Source: Trichoplax sp. H2
Lineage: Eukaryota; Placozoa; Uniplacotomia; Trichoplacea
Length of the DNA: 64,000 nt
Reading direction: 5' to 3'
Assembly (NCBI GenBank): GCA_003344405.1
Contig: NOWV01000111.1
Location: 1-64,000, forward strand
This document shows positions 26,001-38,671 of the stretch, in pieces. Made by a program: the position numbers and the translations under genes. Every line of letters begins with the position of its first letter. The stretch's first letter is position 1. Below the pieces are notes generated by a model. It saw nothing but the letters and a program-made list of their open reading frames with translations, was not told where the DNA came from and did no database searches.

Positions 26001-28451
26001 CAAGAAGAAGGTATAAACTTACCAGGATGCTTAATGAAAGAATTGATTTTAATATCGTAAGACGATGATTGAAGCTTTCGATCTATAAATGAAAATATCG
26101 TGACAAAACCAATAACGCAAGTGTACGTATATGTTTTGTTGATATATGTTACAGAATGCTCACCGTTATTTCCAGACACGTACTAGTATGTCCATTGATT
26201 TTAAGTTATTGTTTATTATAATGTTAAAAAGTTAATAATTCTTAATATCAAGATGTAGATTTAAAACAAAACTGCTTCACCTATTAATTATTGCAACTGA
26301 AATCTAAAAATTGTAATTCAGAATAACAAACTAAAAATATATCAGAATAGATTTTCCTACAATTATACCGATATCGTATAATATTTCTAGGTCTCTAATA
26401 GTTAATATTAAGAAACTAGTAAAACTACAAGCAGGTAGAGCTAATTTTGTGTTGACATTCCGTAAGTAAGATATTATGCGAGCGATTAGGCCATAGGTTA
26501 TTCAAACTGTTACAGCTTGCATTATCGTTTGCAACTAGAGATTATGTGCTTTATATGATTGAAATGATATTGACTTGGATCAACTTACTTGCATGTTAAT
26601 AAGGTCATGATGATTTAATTCAAGTAATCGTTCTCCATCAATATCATCTTGAAAGCAAGCCAAGAAGGATGATACGTTTTCAGTATCATCGATGCCTAGC
26701 AAAATAAGATAAAAACATTAAGAAAAACTGCTGATAATTAATAGCAGAATATGGCCAAACACTCCGAGCTTCGATTATTGAAGAAAATTAGTAAGGCTAG
26801 ATGATTAAGGAAAATTTAACGGTATTATTGTATGTTATTCTTTCTCGATATATCAAATCTTTTATCATCATTTTGTCCGTTGCGCAATAACATGGAAGAC
26901 AATGAATTGCCTTTTCTATTTCGGAATTAGATATCAAATGAATAAATTGGCATGCATACGGTATGCATAAATCGCACAATGAAATAGCATTTTTACAGTT
27001 ATAAAAGCTCTTTTAAATATTTATAAACTACTGTACTGATAACAAGTTTATATGGATGAGTGGACGATTTTTTTTAAAATTGTTAAATCAAGTCTTATAT
27101 CCATTTGTTAGCATGAAACTATTAGAATAGAATGTTCTACGGTTTGGCTATGATTATACCAATGATAGTTTAATTGTAAAAATTAATCTGTAAAATGAAA
27201 GACCGCACTCGATTTTTTCTACTTAATCGGCTTCCAGGGAGACATAGGCTATTATGAAGTAATATAGTTTATCGGAAACAATTTAAATTTATTCAATTTT
27301 AGGCAATTTGACGTTTACAGTAAAGATTGTCAAAGCAGATAAACTAAACTATAACAGTAAAGGTCATGATGCATGGATATGGTCATATGTAGTAATGCTG
27401 TAAATTTCATAGAAATATTGAACAGTATGAAAGAATAACCAGAAGTACGATTATACCATTAATTACATTTCCTTCAGCAATCTTTACTATAATCGTGCTA
27501 TACGATGTAAGGACCATAAATTATCAATTTTTTATCTGGAATAATATTCTATGTTCTCTATGTGGTATAGAACAAAGGTTATAATGTGTAGCATTTATTT
27601 CCCTTAGCTACCCTTGTCATAGCTGTTTACCTATCGTGAAAGAAACGAAGACAAATGCTAACTAAATAAACTATAATATCGACAATATTGATAAATAATG
27701 CATGATTATCTGTCTCCAATGGTATTACTATTACTATTCTATACCGTATGAAATTATTGAACAATGAAACCTTGGGTAGAGTTTCTATGAATAAATAAAA
27801 ATATTGTTTCCATTTTGGAGAATGCGCAGCCGAAGCAAATGTAACAAATTTATGTTCAATTAAATAATCGATTCGTAGATATTACGTTAGGATTTAAGGA
27901 CGATTCTATCGCTATTCTAGTAATTTTAAAAGCATAGCATTAATATTCTAGTTAGTTAATTGAGTATGCAAGATATCACGCATAAAATATGTAATAAAAA
28001 TTAATTCCTATTTAATTAAATTACGGAATGACTGCAAATGATACCAAGGAATAAGATCGACTACAGCAGTATGCTCTCATACCGTACTGTTATAAGGCTA
28101 AGACCGGGATCTGTTTTCTAATTTTGTCTGGTTCTGAGCATCATCGCATTGCTAAAAAGTATGACATAACTTATGTCAAGCATAATCGCAAGACCTCAGA
28201 AGTTATGACAGTTTCAGCCGATTGGATTCTAGTTAGTTATTTTAACTCTAACTTTCATTACTTATATATCTAATATAGTGAACTATAATTAAACTTTTAA
28301 AGACAATTACACACCATAGAATTTAGAACTGCAAGTTATGATTCTCGCGGTCTTCATATTATCCAAGTCAACAGAAGATTGTATTTAGCGTTAATTAAGA
28401 AATAATTTTAACTATCGTTTCCAAACTCACCTTTCAACCAATCTACAACAT
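20004..28451 (-). CDS. CNKSR: CNK-type scaffold (connector enhancer of KSR): SAM, CRIC, PDZ, PH
   Basis: Scaffold of the Ras/MAPK pathway at the plasma membrane in other animals. Exons on the minus strand in transcript order: 28431-28451 (VVDWLK, first SAM helix), 26589-26695 (rest of SAM, IDGERLLEL), 26023-26082, 25061-25098 and 24794-24910 (CRIC), 24575-24634, 24397-24462 and 23675-23912 (PDZ, ending EEGDEVFQINEQNVAGWQ), 23366-23484 (basic/Ser linker with RRQMS), 23233-23288, 22044-22087, then PH: 20931-20978, 20768-20847, 20564-20628, 20406-20480, 20280-20320, and an acidic tail 20004-20206. Phases join exactly for most neighbours. Exceptions: the two junctions flanking exon 23366-23484 each need one extra base, and at least one exon is missing between 22044 and 20978. 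The order SAM-CRIC-PDZ-PH is specific to CNK. The start codon and one SAM/CRIC linker exon were not found. Confidence 0.8.
20280..20978 (-). CDS. PH domain of the CNK-like protein (five exons)
   Basis: Exons 20931-20978, 20768-20847, 20564-20628, 20406-20480 and 20280-20320 join in phase. They read through a full pleckstrin-homology fold: AGFLWIK (strand 1), RCWFRLLDTNLYVYKK (strands 2-3), KISLIDYIV (strand 4), HAFQICTKDH (strands 5-6), then the C-terminal helix with the invariant Trp in KWMAVLNQA. In CNK proteins this domain helps membrane recruitment. The donor after 20768 is GTGTGA, weaker than its neighbours. Confidence 0.82.
23675..24634 (-). CDS. PDZ domain of the CNK-like protein (three exons)
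   Basis: Exons 24575-24634, 24397-24462 and 23675-23912 join in phase 0 and encode GVKLVPSISGTFIIESI (carboxylate-binding region and second strand), then SPAYNSELEEGDEVFQIN and the GWQ motif typical of CNK PDZ domains, followed by a linker of about 55 residues without structure. The Gly-Phe of canonical PDZ loops is replaced by Gly-Val, as in several CNKs. Confidence 0.82.
25611..25874 (+). other. Unassigned 87-codon open frame opposite a CNK intron
   Basis: Open frame on the strand opposite the CNK-like gene, between CRIC exons 26023 and 25098. It opens upstream of 25611 with GTG rather than ATG and ends at a TAA at 25872. The translation shows no motif I recognise and no obvious splice context. 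A chance frame is as likely as a nested exon. Confidence 0.2.
26589..26695 (-). CDS. SAM-domain exon of the CNK-like protein
   Basis: 107-nt exon flanked by a good acceptor and the donor GTAAGT. It encodes about 35 residues with the SAM core FxxDIDGERLLEL and HHDLINMQ. Its first two bases complete a Gly codon begun in exon 28431-28451, about 1.7 kb upstream. That intron contains no other recognised gene. Confidence 0.8.
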
Positions 28452-28477
28452 CTGTAAATGGTTTAATAATGGACTAC

Positions 28478-29320
<843 letters not shown>

Positions 29321-29915
29321 CTAATATATTGGATGAAGCATATCAGAATAAGGAGATTACTGTAGCGAAGCAGTAAGAGCTCATGCTATAAATTGCGAAT
29401 ATAACCCTAACGTTTTCCGTCGATGATTTACAACTTGCGATGATAAGGCTACAGATGACGATATAGAACTAATGCAGTATATGTAAATAGCACCGTACTA
29501 GTGGAAGCATTTGCATGGCTACTACCAAAATGATAAAACTCTCATCTCGAATATTACGCACATATTAATTCAACAATCTGATCAGATCAAGAGCATGGCG
29601 ATGTTAGTCCATTTCCATCAACAGGCTAAACACACATCCAGTACAAGCAATCACAACAAATGGGTAGCCTAAAGCCTAAGCAAGAACTAGAATCCAAGGC
29701 CTCTTATTCGGTTATTCATTAGAAATAATCTTGTAGAAATGAAGAGCATCAGGATTAGTCGAAGATAGTAGAGATTTTACTAGCCGCTACCACACTTAGA
29801 TCATGCCAAGCCGCGCCTGATTGAGAGAGTTAAAGTGGGTAAAAGTCCATGACGCAGTCCTACAGTATAGCGCAATATAGTCTTGCAATAGACTACTTGT
29901 GTACCGTAGCCACCG
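29321..29915. other. Intergenic or 5' region of the CCDC174-like gene
   Basis: No exon recognised. The missing first exon or exons of the CCDC174-like gene should lie here. Confidence 0.4.
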
Positions 29916-30021
29916 ACAGTACAGTACGGTACAGTCTACAGTGCACAGTACAGCATTGTACTGTACTGTACTTTACTGTACAGTACTATACTGTACTGTA
30001 CTGTACTGCACTGCTCGGTAC
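29916..30021. repeat. Palindromic ACTGT/ACAGT pentamer tract 1
   Basis: About 105 bp made almost wholly of ACAGT units on the left and their complement ACTGT on the right, with GTAC at the joins. The left half (ACAGTACGGTACAGTC) can pair with the right half (ACTGTACTGTACTGCAC), so a long imperfect hairpin can form. The frames at 29849-30067 and 29899-30111 are products of this repeat, not genes. Confidence 0.85.
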
Positions 30022-30428
30022 TTCTGCTCCGAAATTGCAACCCGATTACCATTTAATGTACTCATAGCTATTAAAATTGGAGATTTTGCAAACATCTCTA
30101 ACCGATGGTGATTCAAGATTGATATACTGTTGCTGCATTATAAGGATATTTTCATACTTTGCATACTGTAGTGTAGAGCGCACAGCAAACTCCAACTAAC
30201 TTAAGCTCCATTTATAAATTGGCTAAAACGCTCAATTACAGCTATTAATTATCTCTTCTTGTCCGCACTGCATCATAAACTGTTTATGCGTATGCGTACC
30301 CAACTGTACATAATTGGACCTATAAAGATTCAAGATTAATTCGAGATTACATCGTTACAGAAATTGAAGGAGGAAACAAGATAGAACATGGCTTTGCAAT
30401 TCAAGTATGCTTGACACCCTGATCGCAG

Positions 30429-31708
30429 GACGTTTAAGCAATTTCGAAAAACAACAGTCAATGTTGGTGAGTCTAGTGGTTATGAATCAATAAATAAAAA
30501 TTAGCTCAAATACCCTAATTCTAATAAAAGCAAAGGTACGATAGGACACTGTTTTATTGGTTAACAATAACTGCATATTTTGCAGACATTGTAGTTAGTC
30601 TATACTCTACCTCTGTTTATGCTTTTTGCCTAATTGGTCTCAGTTTAGTGATTGGAAATAGTGTATCTTTACTCTCATGTTCGTATATGTATGTTCATAC
30701 TTTTCGAAGTATACCTAAAATCACAATCTAGGAATAGTCACGCCTGCTAAATGAATCATTATAATCTGCTTTGTTGGTAAAGGGTCGATTACTACTGCTA
30801 ACGGATCCGCATTAGTTAAAATTGGTAACACCACTATGCTATGTGGTATAAAGACTGTAAGTTGCTCATCACTATTTTATCATTTAATAAGCGATACTAG
30901 CTAATTCGTAAACTGGATAAACTTCGTAACGATAGCTTTGCAAAGACAGTTTTTTGATAATGTTTTTGAATTAATGTAGGAATTTGCGGTCCCGAAGTTA
31001 GATAGTCCTGACCATGGCTACATTGGTGTGTTCATTTGATTGAGGATATACATCAGAGTTACGGTATACGTCTGCTTAAATATACATTGCCTGGACTGCG
31101 ATGGAAATGTACTAGATGCTAGTGTTATTGCAATGTTGGCTGCCTTGCGAAGTGGTACTTTTGCGCTATTTTCTACTCTATCTTGATACCGTTTTCAAAG
31201 TGTGTCTATTACTCAATTAACTACCATGAATCTTCTATAGCTAAGTTTCCGAAAGTAGAAATTGATGAAGAAGTGATAAACCAATTGTCTCGAAAGATGA
31301 ATCATTTTCTCTAAATGTTAACGACTGTCCTATCTCTTCCACATTTGTATTATTTGATAAGTATGTCTGTCTTTACTGGACTGCTGCAGTTTTATCGCAA
31401 ATAACATGATCTTCATTTGCAACTGTAGAAATTTAATACTAGCGGATCCGACTTCCGAGAAGAAAATTTATCCACGGCTACCTCACCATTACAGTTAATA
31501 ATGATGATGGATTATCTAACGTTCTAAAACCAGGTTTAGTTTCTGACTTAAGACAATAATTATTAAGGTACAAGTATGCCATAGGAATAGCTTGTGTATG
31601 TTTTATCGCGTTATCTTAGGTGGACGTGGCGTAAATGACGCCGAATTAAATGAATGTATAACATTGGCTATAAAAAGAGCACGGGATATGCGAGATCTAC
31701 TATCATGA
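30429..31708 (+). pseudogene. EXOSC8: EXOSC8/Rrp43-like RNA exosome subunit, frame broken
   Basis: Rrp43 is a catalytically inactive RNase-PH-fold subunit of the exosome ring. Exons: 30429-30466 (GRLSNF), 30783-30856 (SITTANGSALVKIGNTT), 30980-31025 (PKLDSPDHGYI), 31057-31151 (CLDCDGNVLDASVIAML), 31241-31360, 31429-31533 (LILADPT) and 31620-31708 (GRGVNDAELNECITLAI, stop). The order matches EXOSC8 throughout. One-base deficits are needed near 30445, 31290, 31455 and 31478. The segment between GYI and CLDCDG (about 45-50 residues in human) is missing, with only 31 bp between exons. The N-terminal exon was not found. All other splice sites are intact, so this is a gene copy with introns: either a decaying duplicate or a damaged assembly of the real gene. 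Confidence 0.72.
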
Positions 31709-32345
31709 ATCTACATCTCTCTTTTATTCTTACATTATATTGGAAGTAGTTCTAAGTACTGTCCATTATATAATAACTATCTTCAATAGGAAGCCCTACC
31801 GATCGTTAGATTGATACGCAAATGTGTATTTCATTTTTTTGTATCGATTATCTTACGTATTATATTCTTTCAAGGTATCGTTAATGTTGCTGCACTCAAC
31901 CAATATCAAATTCATTTGTAAAATAAAACAATTTTTGGATAGATTTGACCAGTATGATGTATAGTATACTAAATTATTGCAACTGTTGACTTTTATCTAC
32001 TGAATTTGCCGGTTATGGAAGTAATGTAAGTGTAAAGGCATTGATAAAAAGAGTCAAGAAAAGGCTAATGTTATTAGCCTTCAATTGTACCATAATTATA
32101 GGTCAACAGATGAAAAATTAATTTTATAGGAGGAATCACTAAGAATAAGGCTAAAATAAAAATAAACATAAGAGTAATTCTGAACGACATTAATGCTATC
32201 ATTTGAGAGGCAATGACCAAAATGATCTGAAAAATAAGGATATCGGAATTGTCACAATTTCAGAATTTTGGATATTTATTTAAATTTCTGTGATGTCTTA
32301 TAAGTAGTCTATCAGTCTATAATTGTTTAAATTTTATCCTTATTC

Positions 32346-32609
32346 TTATTCTAAGTCTATTTCTGAATAAGTGTAAATGCCGTAGTGGCCAAAGAGATAG
32401 ATGTATTGAAATTGATATTTACCGAAAACTCTAAACGTGTCATATTCACACTGTACCAAGGCCGTTGTGCATATCAATAAGATCAATAACCCTGCAGCCA
32501 GATACGGATGAAGAGTAGCAGATACTGTTTTCAATAATGATATAATGAGCTCTAGTGCTTTGTATAATTTCGTAGACTTCACGAGCTGATAAACGAGAGT
32601 AGAATTGAT
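32346..32609 (-). CDS. Last exon of an unidentified membrane protein
   Basis: Phase-0 exon of 88 codons including the stop, preceded by a pyrimidine-rich acceptor at 32610-32611. It encodes a basic stretch, a hydrophobic helix of about 20 residues (HPYLAAGLLILLICTTALV), then an aromatic-rich tail (FGKYQFQYIYLFGHY) ending SEIDLE. One helix is likely membrane-spanning. I do not recognise the family, and upstream exons on the same strand were not secured. A possible one is an open stretch at about 32685-32785 encoding a charged segment. Confidence 0.4.
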   Translation of the reverse strand: MNSTLVYQLVKSTKLYKALELIISLLKTVSATLHPYLAAGLLILLICTTALVQCEYDTFRVFGKYQFQYIYLFGHYGIYTYSEIDLE

Positions 32610-33820
32610 CTAAAAGTAAAATAATAGTTCAGTACTAAATTAGTACTGTATTTAACATAAGTGCTTAATCCATTTCATTCAGTATTCATTCCATGGCTAT
32701 GTTCGATCTCTCTTCTACGCGCGTTTTCATTTCCAATAAGATCGCAATTACCTTCGTAGTCCTTTCTGTTAACCATTTTTCTTCGTAATGAGGATGATTG
32801 GTAACATGCCTACCAGTGCAGCACTTCACCCCCGCAAGAAGTTGCATACTACTAGCAAAGGAGGTTTCCTTCCCAATACTATTACCGTTAACATTAAAAT
32901 AGCCTGTGAGTAGGCATATTGTATAACTAAATAAACTAATAAGTGTAAAGATAATAAAATAGCTGTGAATCTTGTTAGTTTTATAATATATAGCTTAACA
33001 ATACTAATTAATATTAATCCTTAATAATAAAGGCAATCACTTATTACAACTTCTGTGCGAACTTAATCCAGTTCATCAAATCTACAGTGTCAGGATCGTA
33101 AAATTCCCTTAGTTTACTCAATTCAGTTGTTAAGGTAATAGTCAGTATACTATTCTTCTATCCAATTTTAAATCGTTCTAAAAACCTTTTACCTTGATGT
33201 TGGTAAACAAAGATTTACTTTATGTATTTCTTGAATTATTGATCGAAATTAATAGCCACAGAAGCACAAAGTACTACATGTAGTAAGTCAATCTGCGCCG
33301 TACTGGTATATGTGCAAAATTGAATGATTCTATTTGAGGATAATCTATAGTGCAAATTTAATTAAAATATAGCAAATTCTGAATACCTTTTTTTACGTTT
33401 CCATACTCCTATATAGATATTTATTAATTCTACTATGAACGCATTGTTACGTTCCAAACTACGTTATTGCGATTTATGGTTAGTTGTTATTGAAGTAGCT
33501 ATCCCCTCAATGACGTATAATTTGATAAATGATTCTAATTAATCATTATCCCAGTAGGATAGTTCCTACACTAGTTACAGTAACTTTATAGTCTGAGTTG
33601 TATTGTCACCTTGGAAAAAATCTCTGAAGTAGCTTTAGAGATGGGAGGAAATTAACTACTTCATTAACAAACGAAACCAATCATAAGAGAATAGAAGTTG
33701 CTACTTCAGCTCCTGGCGGAATGCACCTGCGTATTTCTTTCTAGGTGCTGCTTCAGCTCCCCGCGAAATGCACATGCGTATTTCTTTCATTGCGCAAAAG
33801 TGACAAACTAAGGAAGATGA
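32610..33820. other. Mostly non-coding, no secure gene
   Basis: A charged open stretch on the minus strand near 32685-32785 may be an upstream exon of the membrane protein at 32346. Otherwise nothing is recognised. Around 33690-33790 there are two near-copies of a GC-richer 50-bp unit (TGCTxCTTCAGCTCC...CACxTGCGTATTTCTTTC). Confidence 0.4.
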
Positions 33821-34083
33821 ATACTACAGTATACTGTACATACAGTACAGTACAGTTATACAGTACTTTCTACTGTATTCTGTTACCAAATACTGAAATT
33901 ATTAAGTTGCTCTACGTACGTACAGTACAGTGTACAGACCTGAGAAAGGTTCGGTTTAAACCGTTATGATCTACTGTACGTACAGTACAGTATACAGTAT
34001 AACAGTACTACGACGTACTGTACCTTAGACTGTACAGTGTACAGTCTACAGTCTATAGTGTACGCACAGTACTGTACTGTACG
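33821..34083. repeat. Palindromic ACTGT/ACAGT pentamer tract 2
   Basis: About 260 bp rich in TACAGTACAGTA and its complement, in several blocks (33821-33860, 33915-33940, 33970-34025, 34030-34083) separated by unique sequence. Same unit as the tract at 29916-30021, so the two form a family flanking the EXOSC8-like gene. The frame at 33745-33969 is a by-product. Confidence 0.8.
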
Positions 34084-34389
34084 GTAATGTTCTGCATACA
34101 CAGAGTAAGGTATATGTTCATACACAAGTCTTCAGCATTGAAATACACTCAGAAGTTCATTACCAACTTATACATTGACCCAAACAGCCCTTGTTGGAAT
34201 AACGTAACCTACGATTAGACGCTGAGATTATGATTTCACTATTGGACGTTTTAGTGTATGCGTACTAAACCTATTTAACGTATCAAGACATTGATTGGCT
34301 CGGATCTTGGCATCAAGAAGACTTTAGCTTCCTGGACATGATCGGATTTGACTAAGGATAACTTTGAATCAAAATTCTCCTTAACTTAG

Positions 34390-35868
34390 AACTTTCCAAC
34401 CATTAGTCATCCAACTTTTCCAAGAAAATAATTATCAAATCAGATTAGTAGGAGGAGTTGTTAGGGATGTGCTCTTGGATAAGGTTGCCAAAGATATCGA
34501 CTTAGGTAGGGCAAGCCATTCAATACTGCAGTGATCTTTACACTTTCATAATGGTACATTAAATTCAGATTGATCAAGATCCGATGCAACTCCTGATCAA
34601 ATGATTGAAATCTTGAAAAAAAATGAAATCAAATATGTGGAAACAGGATTACAACATGGAACATCACGGTTATTATTAATAAAGCTATTTTTGAAATTAC
34701 TACTTTAAGGATAGACGCAATAACAGATGGGCGTCATGCACAAGTAAGTACTTTAATTTACTTCAAATATGCCATATTGAAGAATAAAGCATCAACAAAA
34801 CATATAATAACATTCAAAATTTACTCCCAATCCAAGGTACAATTTACTAATGATTGGAGAATTGATGCTGAAAGAAGGGATTTAACTATCAATGCCATGT
34901 CTCTATCCATTGATGGCACTTTATTTGATTACTTTAATGGACGAGAAGATCTTATCAAAGGCGAATAATTTTTGTAGGTAATACCAGGAAAAGGATACAA
35001 GAAGATTATCTTCGCATTTTACGTTATTTTCGTTTCTATGGTCGAATAGCTGCTAATGCCGACAGTCATGATCCTGATATTCTGCAAGAAATTCGTCATA
35101 CAGCTGCTGGACTCGAGAAAATCGCTTCGGAGCGGATTTGGATGGAGATGTCGAAAATATTAGTCGGAAATTTTGCCCCCGATCTCCTACGTCTCATGTA
35201 TGATCTCGGTGTCGCTTCACATATCAGTAAGCCATTCAATATATCAACCAATGTTATCATATTTGATAGCTATACTATAGCATGAAAGATGTCCTTGACT
35301 AAGAACTGAACTCTATGATAGAGTGTTATCGTTATATAACATATAGCATATAGTGCAAGGATTTATCAATTTTAACTTTAACTTTATAATTGTCAATCAC
35401 AGATTTACCAAAAGACGGTAATGTTGAAGAATTTCAAGCGATATGGGATCGAATGCGAAATTATAAGCCCCAACCTGCTGTCTTACTCGCAAGCTTGGTG
35501 AATTCTGTATCAAGCGCTGAAGCGCTAGCTAGGACTGGAAGTTATCGAACGTGGAACGATTTTTGATGAAGTTTATAACTGGCAAGAGACAAAATCACTA
35601 TACGATACTTAAGCAATATCAAGACTTACTATTTGACAAAGAAACCATGTCCAGAGATCATATCATTCAACTAATGTATTACAATGGTCATTCACAATTA
35701 GTGGATGATATTAATAATTGGGTAATTCCCAAATTTCCTATAGGTGGTAATGACTTAAAATCTTTAGGTCATAAGCCTGGACCTCAATTTAAAAGAACCC
35801 TGGATATGCTGAAAAAGCATTGGATGGATACCAATCACTGCGTAAACTTTCCTCAATATTATACTTGA
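34390..35868 (+). CDS. TRNT1: CCA-adding tRNA nucleotidyltransferase, frame interrupted
   Basis: Adds CCA to tRNA 3' ends in nucleus and mitochondria (class II nucleotidyltransferase). Exons: 34390-34505 ([17 protein letters not shown]: Gly-Gly loop, with the metal-binding DxD here as DID), 34579-34743 (DATPDQM ... [16 protein letters not shown]), 34837-35226 ([41 protein letters not shown], the nucleotide-selecting region) and 35403-35868 (C-terminal body and tail, TGA stop). The family motifs are in the right order. One extra base is needed at the 34579 junction and near 34664, 34966 and 35537. The first coding exon was not found. If the lesions are assembly errors this is the working gene; as written it cannot make a full protein. 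Confidence 0.8.
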
Positions 35869-36897
35869 TGAGCTTACTGAAGTATTAATGATCAAATGTG
35901 TTACTTTAAGTAATAGAGAGGTACTTGTCTACCTTGCATATAAGGTACATAAGTTGTAATAGGATTTTTTTAATATTTTAATTATATTTGTTTCTAAAAA
36001 ATTAATCTCTGTATTGATGTTTGCTGAAATGGCTTGATATTGGTACACATTCTAATCAGAAGTATTTTATTCCTTACGATGAGAAAATTTCTTTCATAAA
36101 GCTGAAAATTTATTCGTGTAAAAATTCATATTGCTGAGCTCTCAAATGTTGATATTAGTAGCTAAAAAATGACCACTATTGAACAACGATAACCGATTAA
36201 TGCTATGTTGCCAGTGCCACAGGGTTATTTTTCTAGACTCAATTAAACATAAACTGTTGTTCATTAATAATCATGATATCAAAATGACATTCTTCACCAC
36301 AGAGATGAAGACAAAAACCTAAATTATTTTATTTATCTCTGTACTTATCGAGTTGTATAAAATTTGTTGAATAGTAGAAATATATTAGTTGCTTTCCGAA
36401 CGGCGTGGATAGTATTACAATTACTAATGTGTCTGTAGTGATAATGATAAAAAAGTTAGTCTAAGATCTGAATAGAGTTATTACGAAATTATGTCGTTAT
36501 CCTAACAAATTAAGTTACCAACAAAGATGTGCTACATTTCCATTAGCTTGATCTTCAAAATCGCATGTGTATAATTGAATTCTTGCTAATTGATATCGTT
36601 TAAAAATAGAGATCTGACTACGATTATTCAATGATGCCACCTAGATCAGTAGTTATTGCAGTTATTTTTACATATTAACATCAATTGCCGCAATATCTTG
36701 GTTAAGGCTATGAATAAGCTCTGCGCTACTCTCGCTCTTGGATTTTAGCTTCTCTGGATTAACTGGACAACCAACCGGCAACGTTATCACTTGTCGAATG
36801 GACATGAATTGTTGCTAGTTGACTACAGTTATCTGATAATGTAGCTGCTATGACCTTTAAAAATGTATCATATGAAGTATAATTAAAGATTTATTCA
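35869..36897. other. Intergenic between convergent genes
   Basis: Lies between the TRNT1 stop (+) and the NWD stop (-), holding both 3' UTRs. No exon seen. Confidence 0.5.
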
Positions 36898-38671
36898 TTA
36901 CATTAACGCAGTGATTTCATGTCTAAATTCAACGGTACTAGGTTCTGGAAAATTTGGAGGTGTCCTCGATAATGTCCATTCTCCTAAGACCGCATTGTCA
37001 GCAAGTACAGCTGCGATAACCACATTTGGTAGAGATTCACGGATAAAAATTGTACACAATCCTAAACGATTGAAAACGGTCCATAGATGCTTTCTTCCAG
37101 CATATGGCAATATGCTATTCAACGAAAAACCATAAAATTAATCAATTTTAAAACATTATGTAAGCTAAATCATTTCATTACAATTAAATTTATGTAAGTG
37201 ATTGAATTAGGCGCTACAACAAGGCAAACTTCAATTTAATCATGTTATTACTGACCAATGTTTACTTCTAGAGGTATCTTCGCGCAATGAGGTAATCAAC
37301 CAGATTTCTATACCATCATCTGATATACCCGCTAAGAAATCATCCTTTGGAGAATAGCATACAGGAGTACAATTTCTAATAAAACAGAACAGAAATCAAA
37401 GCTTGATTATTAAATAAGATAACGATTTATCTCAAGCCTAATGTTACATGCCCTTCTATCAATGTCATTAAAGCTCATATTTAGCTGAAATCCTACTAGC
37501 CATCCTCAAATAATAACTTTAGAAAGTAATCCTGCAATGCCGTTATTCATATTTGTTACCTGAATTAGTATCGGCAATTAATGATCCTTCAGCTTAGGCG
37601 GCTGCGTTTCCCATAGCCATAGATGCTGATCGCGAGTGCTGTAACAAGTATATTGCCTTTGTGCGAAATAGACAGCGTTCCACTGAATTTTTATGCACCT
37701 AAATTGGCACAAAATAGGCACATCAATGAACATTAAGTTAAAGCTGTTCGATAGGAGTCTATTTACGCTTTAAACATAATGTCGGATAAGGTAGATTCAA
37801 GTTGAAAGAAATTAGTAATGTCGACATACGGGCTGCTTAAATTCTTCAGCACTGGTAGGCACAATACAACTACCATCCCATAGCCTTACTGAGCCATCCT
37901 TTGAAGATGTTGCTAATACGGTCGATTCAATATTGCCAGGGTCATAAACAATTGCACAAGAAGTAATCTCCATGGCATGACCTTTTAAAGCAGCTCTACT
38001 TATACTATTTTGCTTATTGAGGATGATAAGCTATGCAGAGACAATGAATGACATAAAAGCATGCTTTAAAAGTAGGCTTGAACATTGATCTTATTCATTA
38101 CGATAGAAAATATTGATTATGTAATTGATAAATAGGAGAGAATTAAGCGTTAAACTAATTTTCAAGCTAATTTCAGAGGTTATAAAATAATCTATTAATA
38201 GTGTAGATTTAAGAAGGTAAATCTTAGTTATAAAAAGACAATTAAGGTTTAGCTGCTTACTTGCAGTTCTCGGCTATTGGTGCGATTTGGAGTGGCAATA
38301 TAATCCAAATTTAACGAGAAAGAAATAAATCGATGATCGCTAGCGCAATTTAAGGTCAACTTTTGACCAATACGTTTCCCTTTAAAAAATGTATGATATG
38401 ACAATTTTAGCAAAATCTGATCGTAAAATAGTGTTGTAATTAATTGCTTTAAATTTATCAGTACATTTGAAGCAAAACTTTGATATTGTGAGAACTATAA
38501 TAATTTTAAAACTACAATACCGTAGTAGAATAAACTTACCATTACTAACATGCCAAATGTAAGTTCCGTCCGGTAAGACAGCTGCAACTCTTTTGGAATC
38601 TCTGATAATCGAATAACTGCGTTTGTAGCTTCACTATCATACAGCTTATCTGTCGCTAACTTCCTAATTTC
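36898..38671 (-). CDS. WD40 propeller exons of the NWD-like gene
   Basis: Six exons encoding blade-type motifs: 38540-38671 (AAVLPDGTYIWHV), 38261-38379 (LNCASDHRFISFSLN), 37830-37995 (GHAMEITSC ... SSKDGSVRLWD), 37560-37682 (TRDQHLWLWE), 37266-37375 (ISDDGIEIWLI) and 36898-37114 (VLADNAVLGEW, then a short tail and stop). The GH and WD/IW signatures are eroded in most blades. Lesions lie near 38603 and 37581. Confidence 0.75.

Noticed and set aside
29849-30111. Two overlapping short frames as small proteins
   Set aside because: They are translations of the ACTGT/ACAGT repeat.
36911-37135. 74-codon plus-strand frame
   Set aside because: Antisense shadow of the last WD40 exon of the NWD-like gene.
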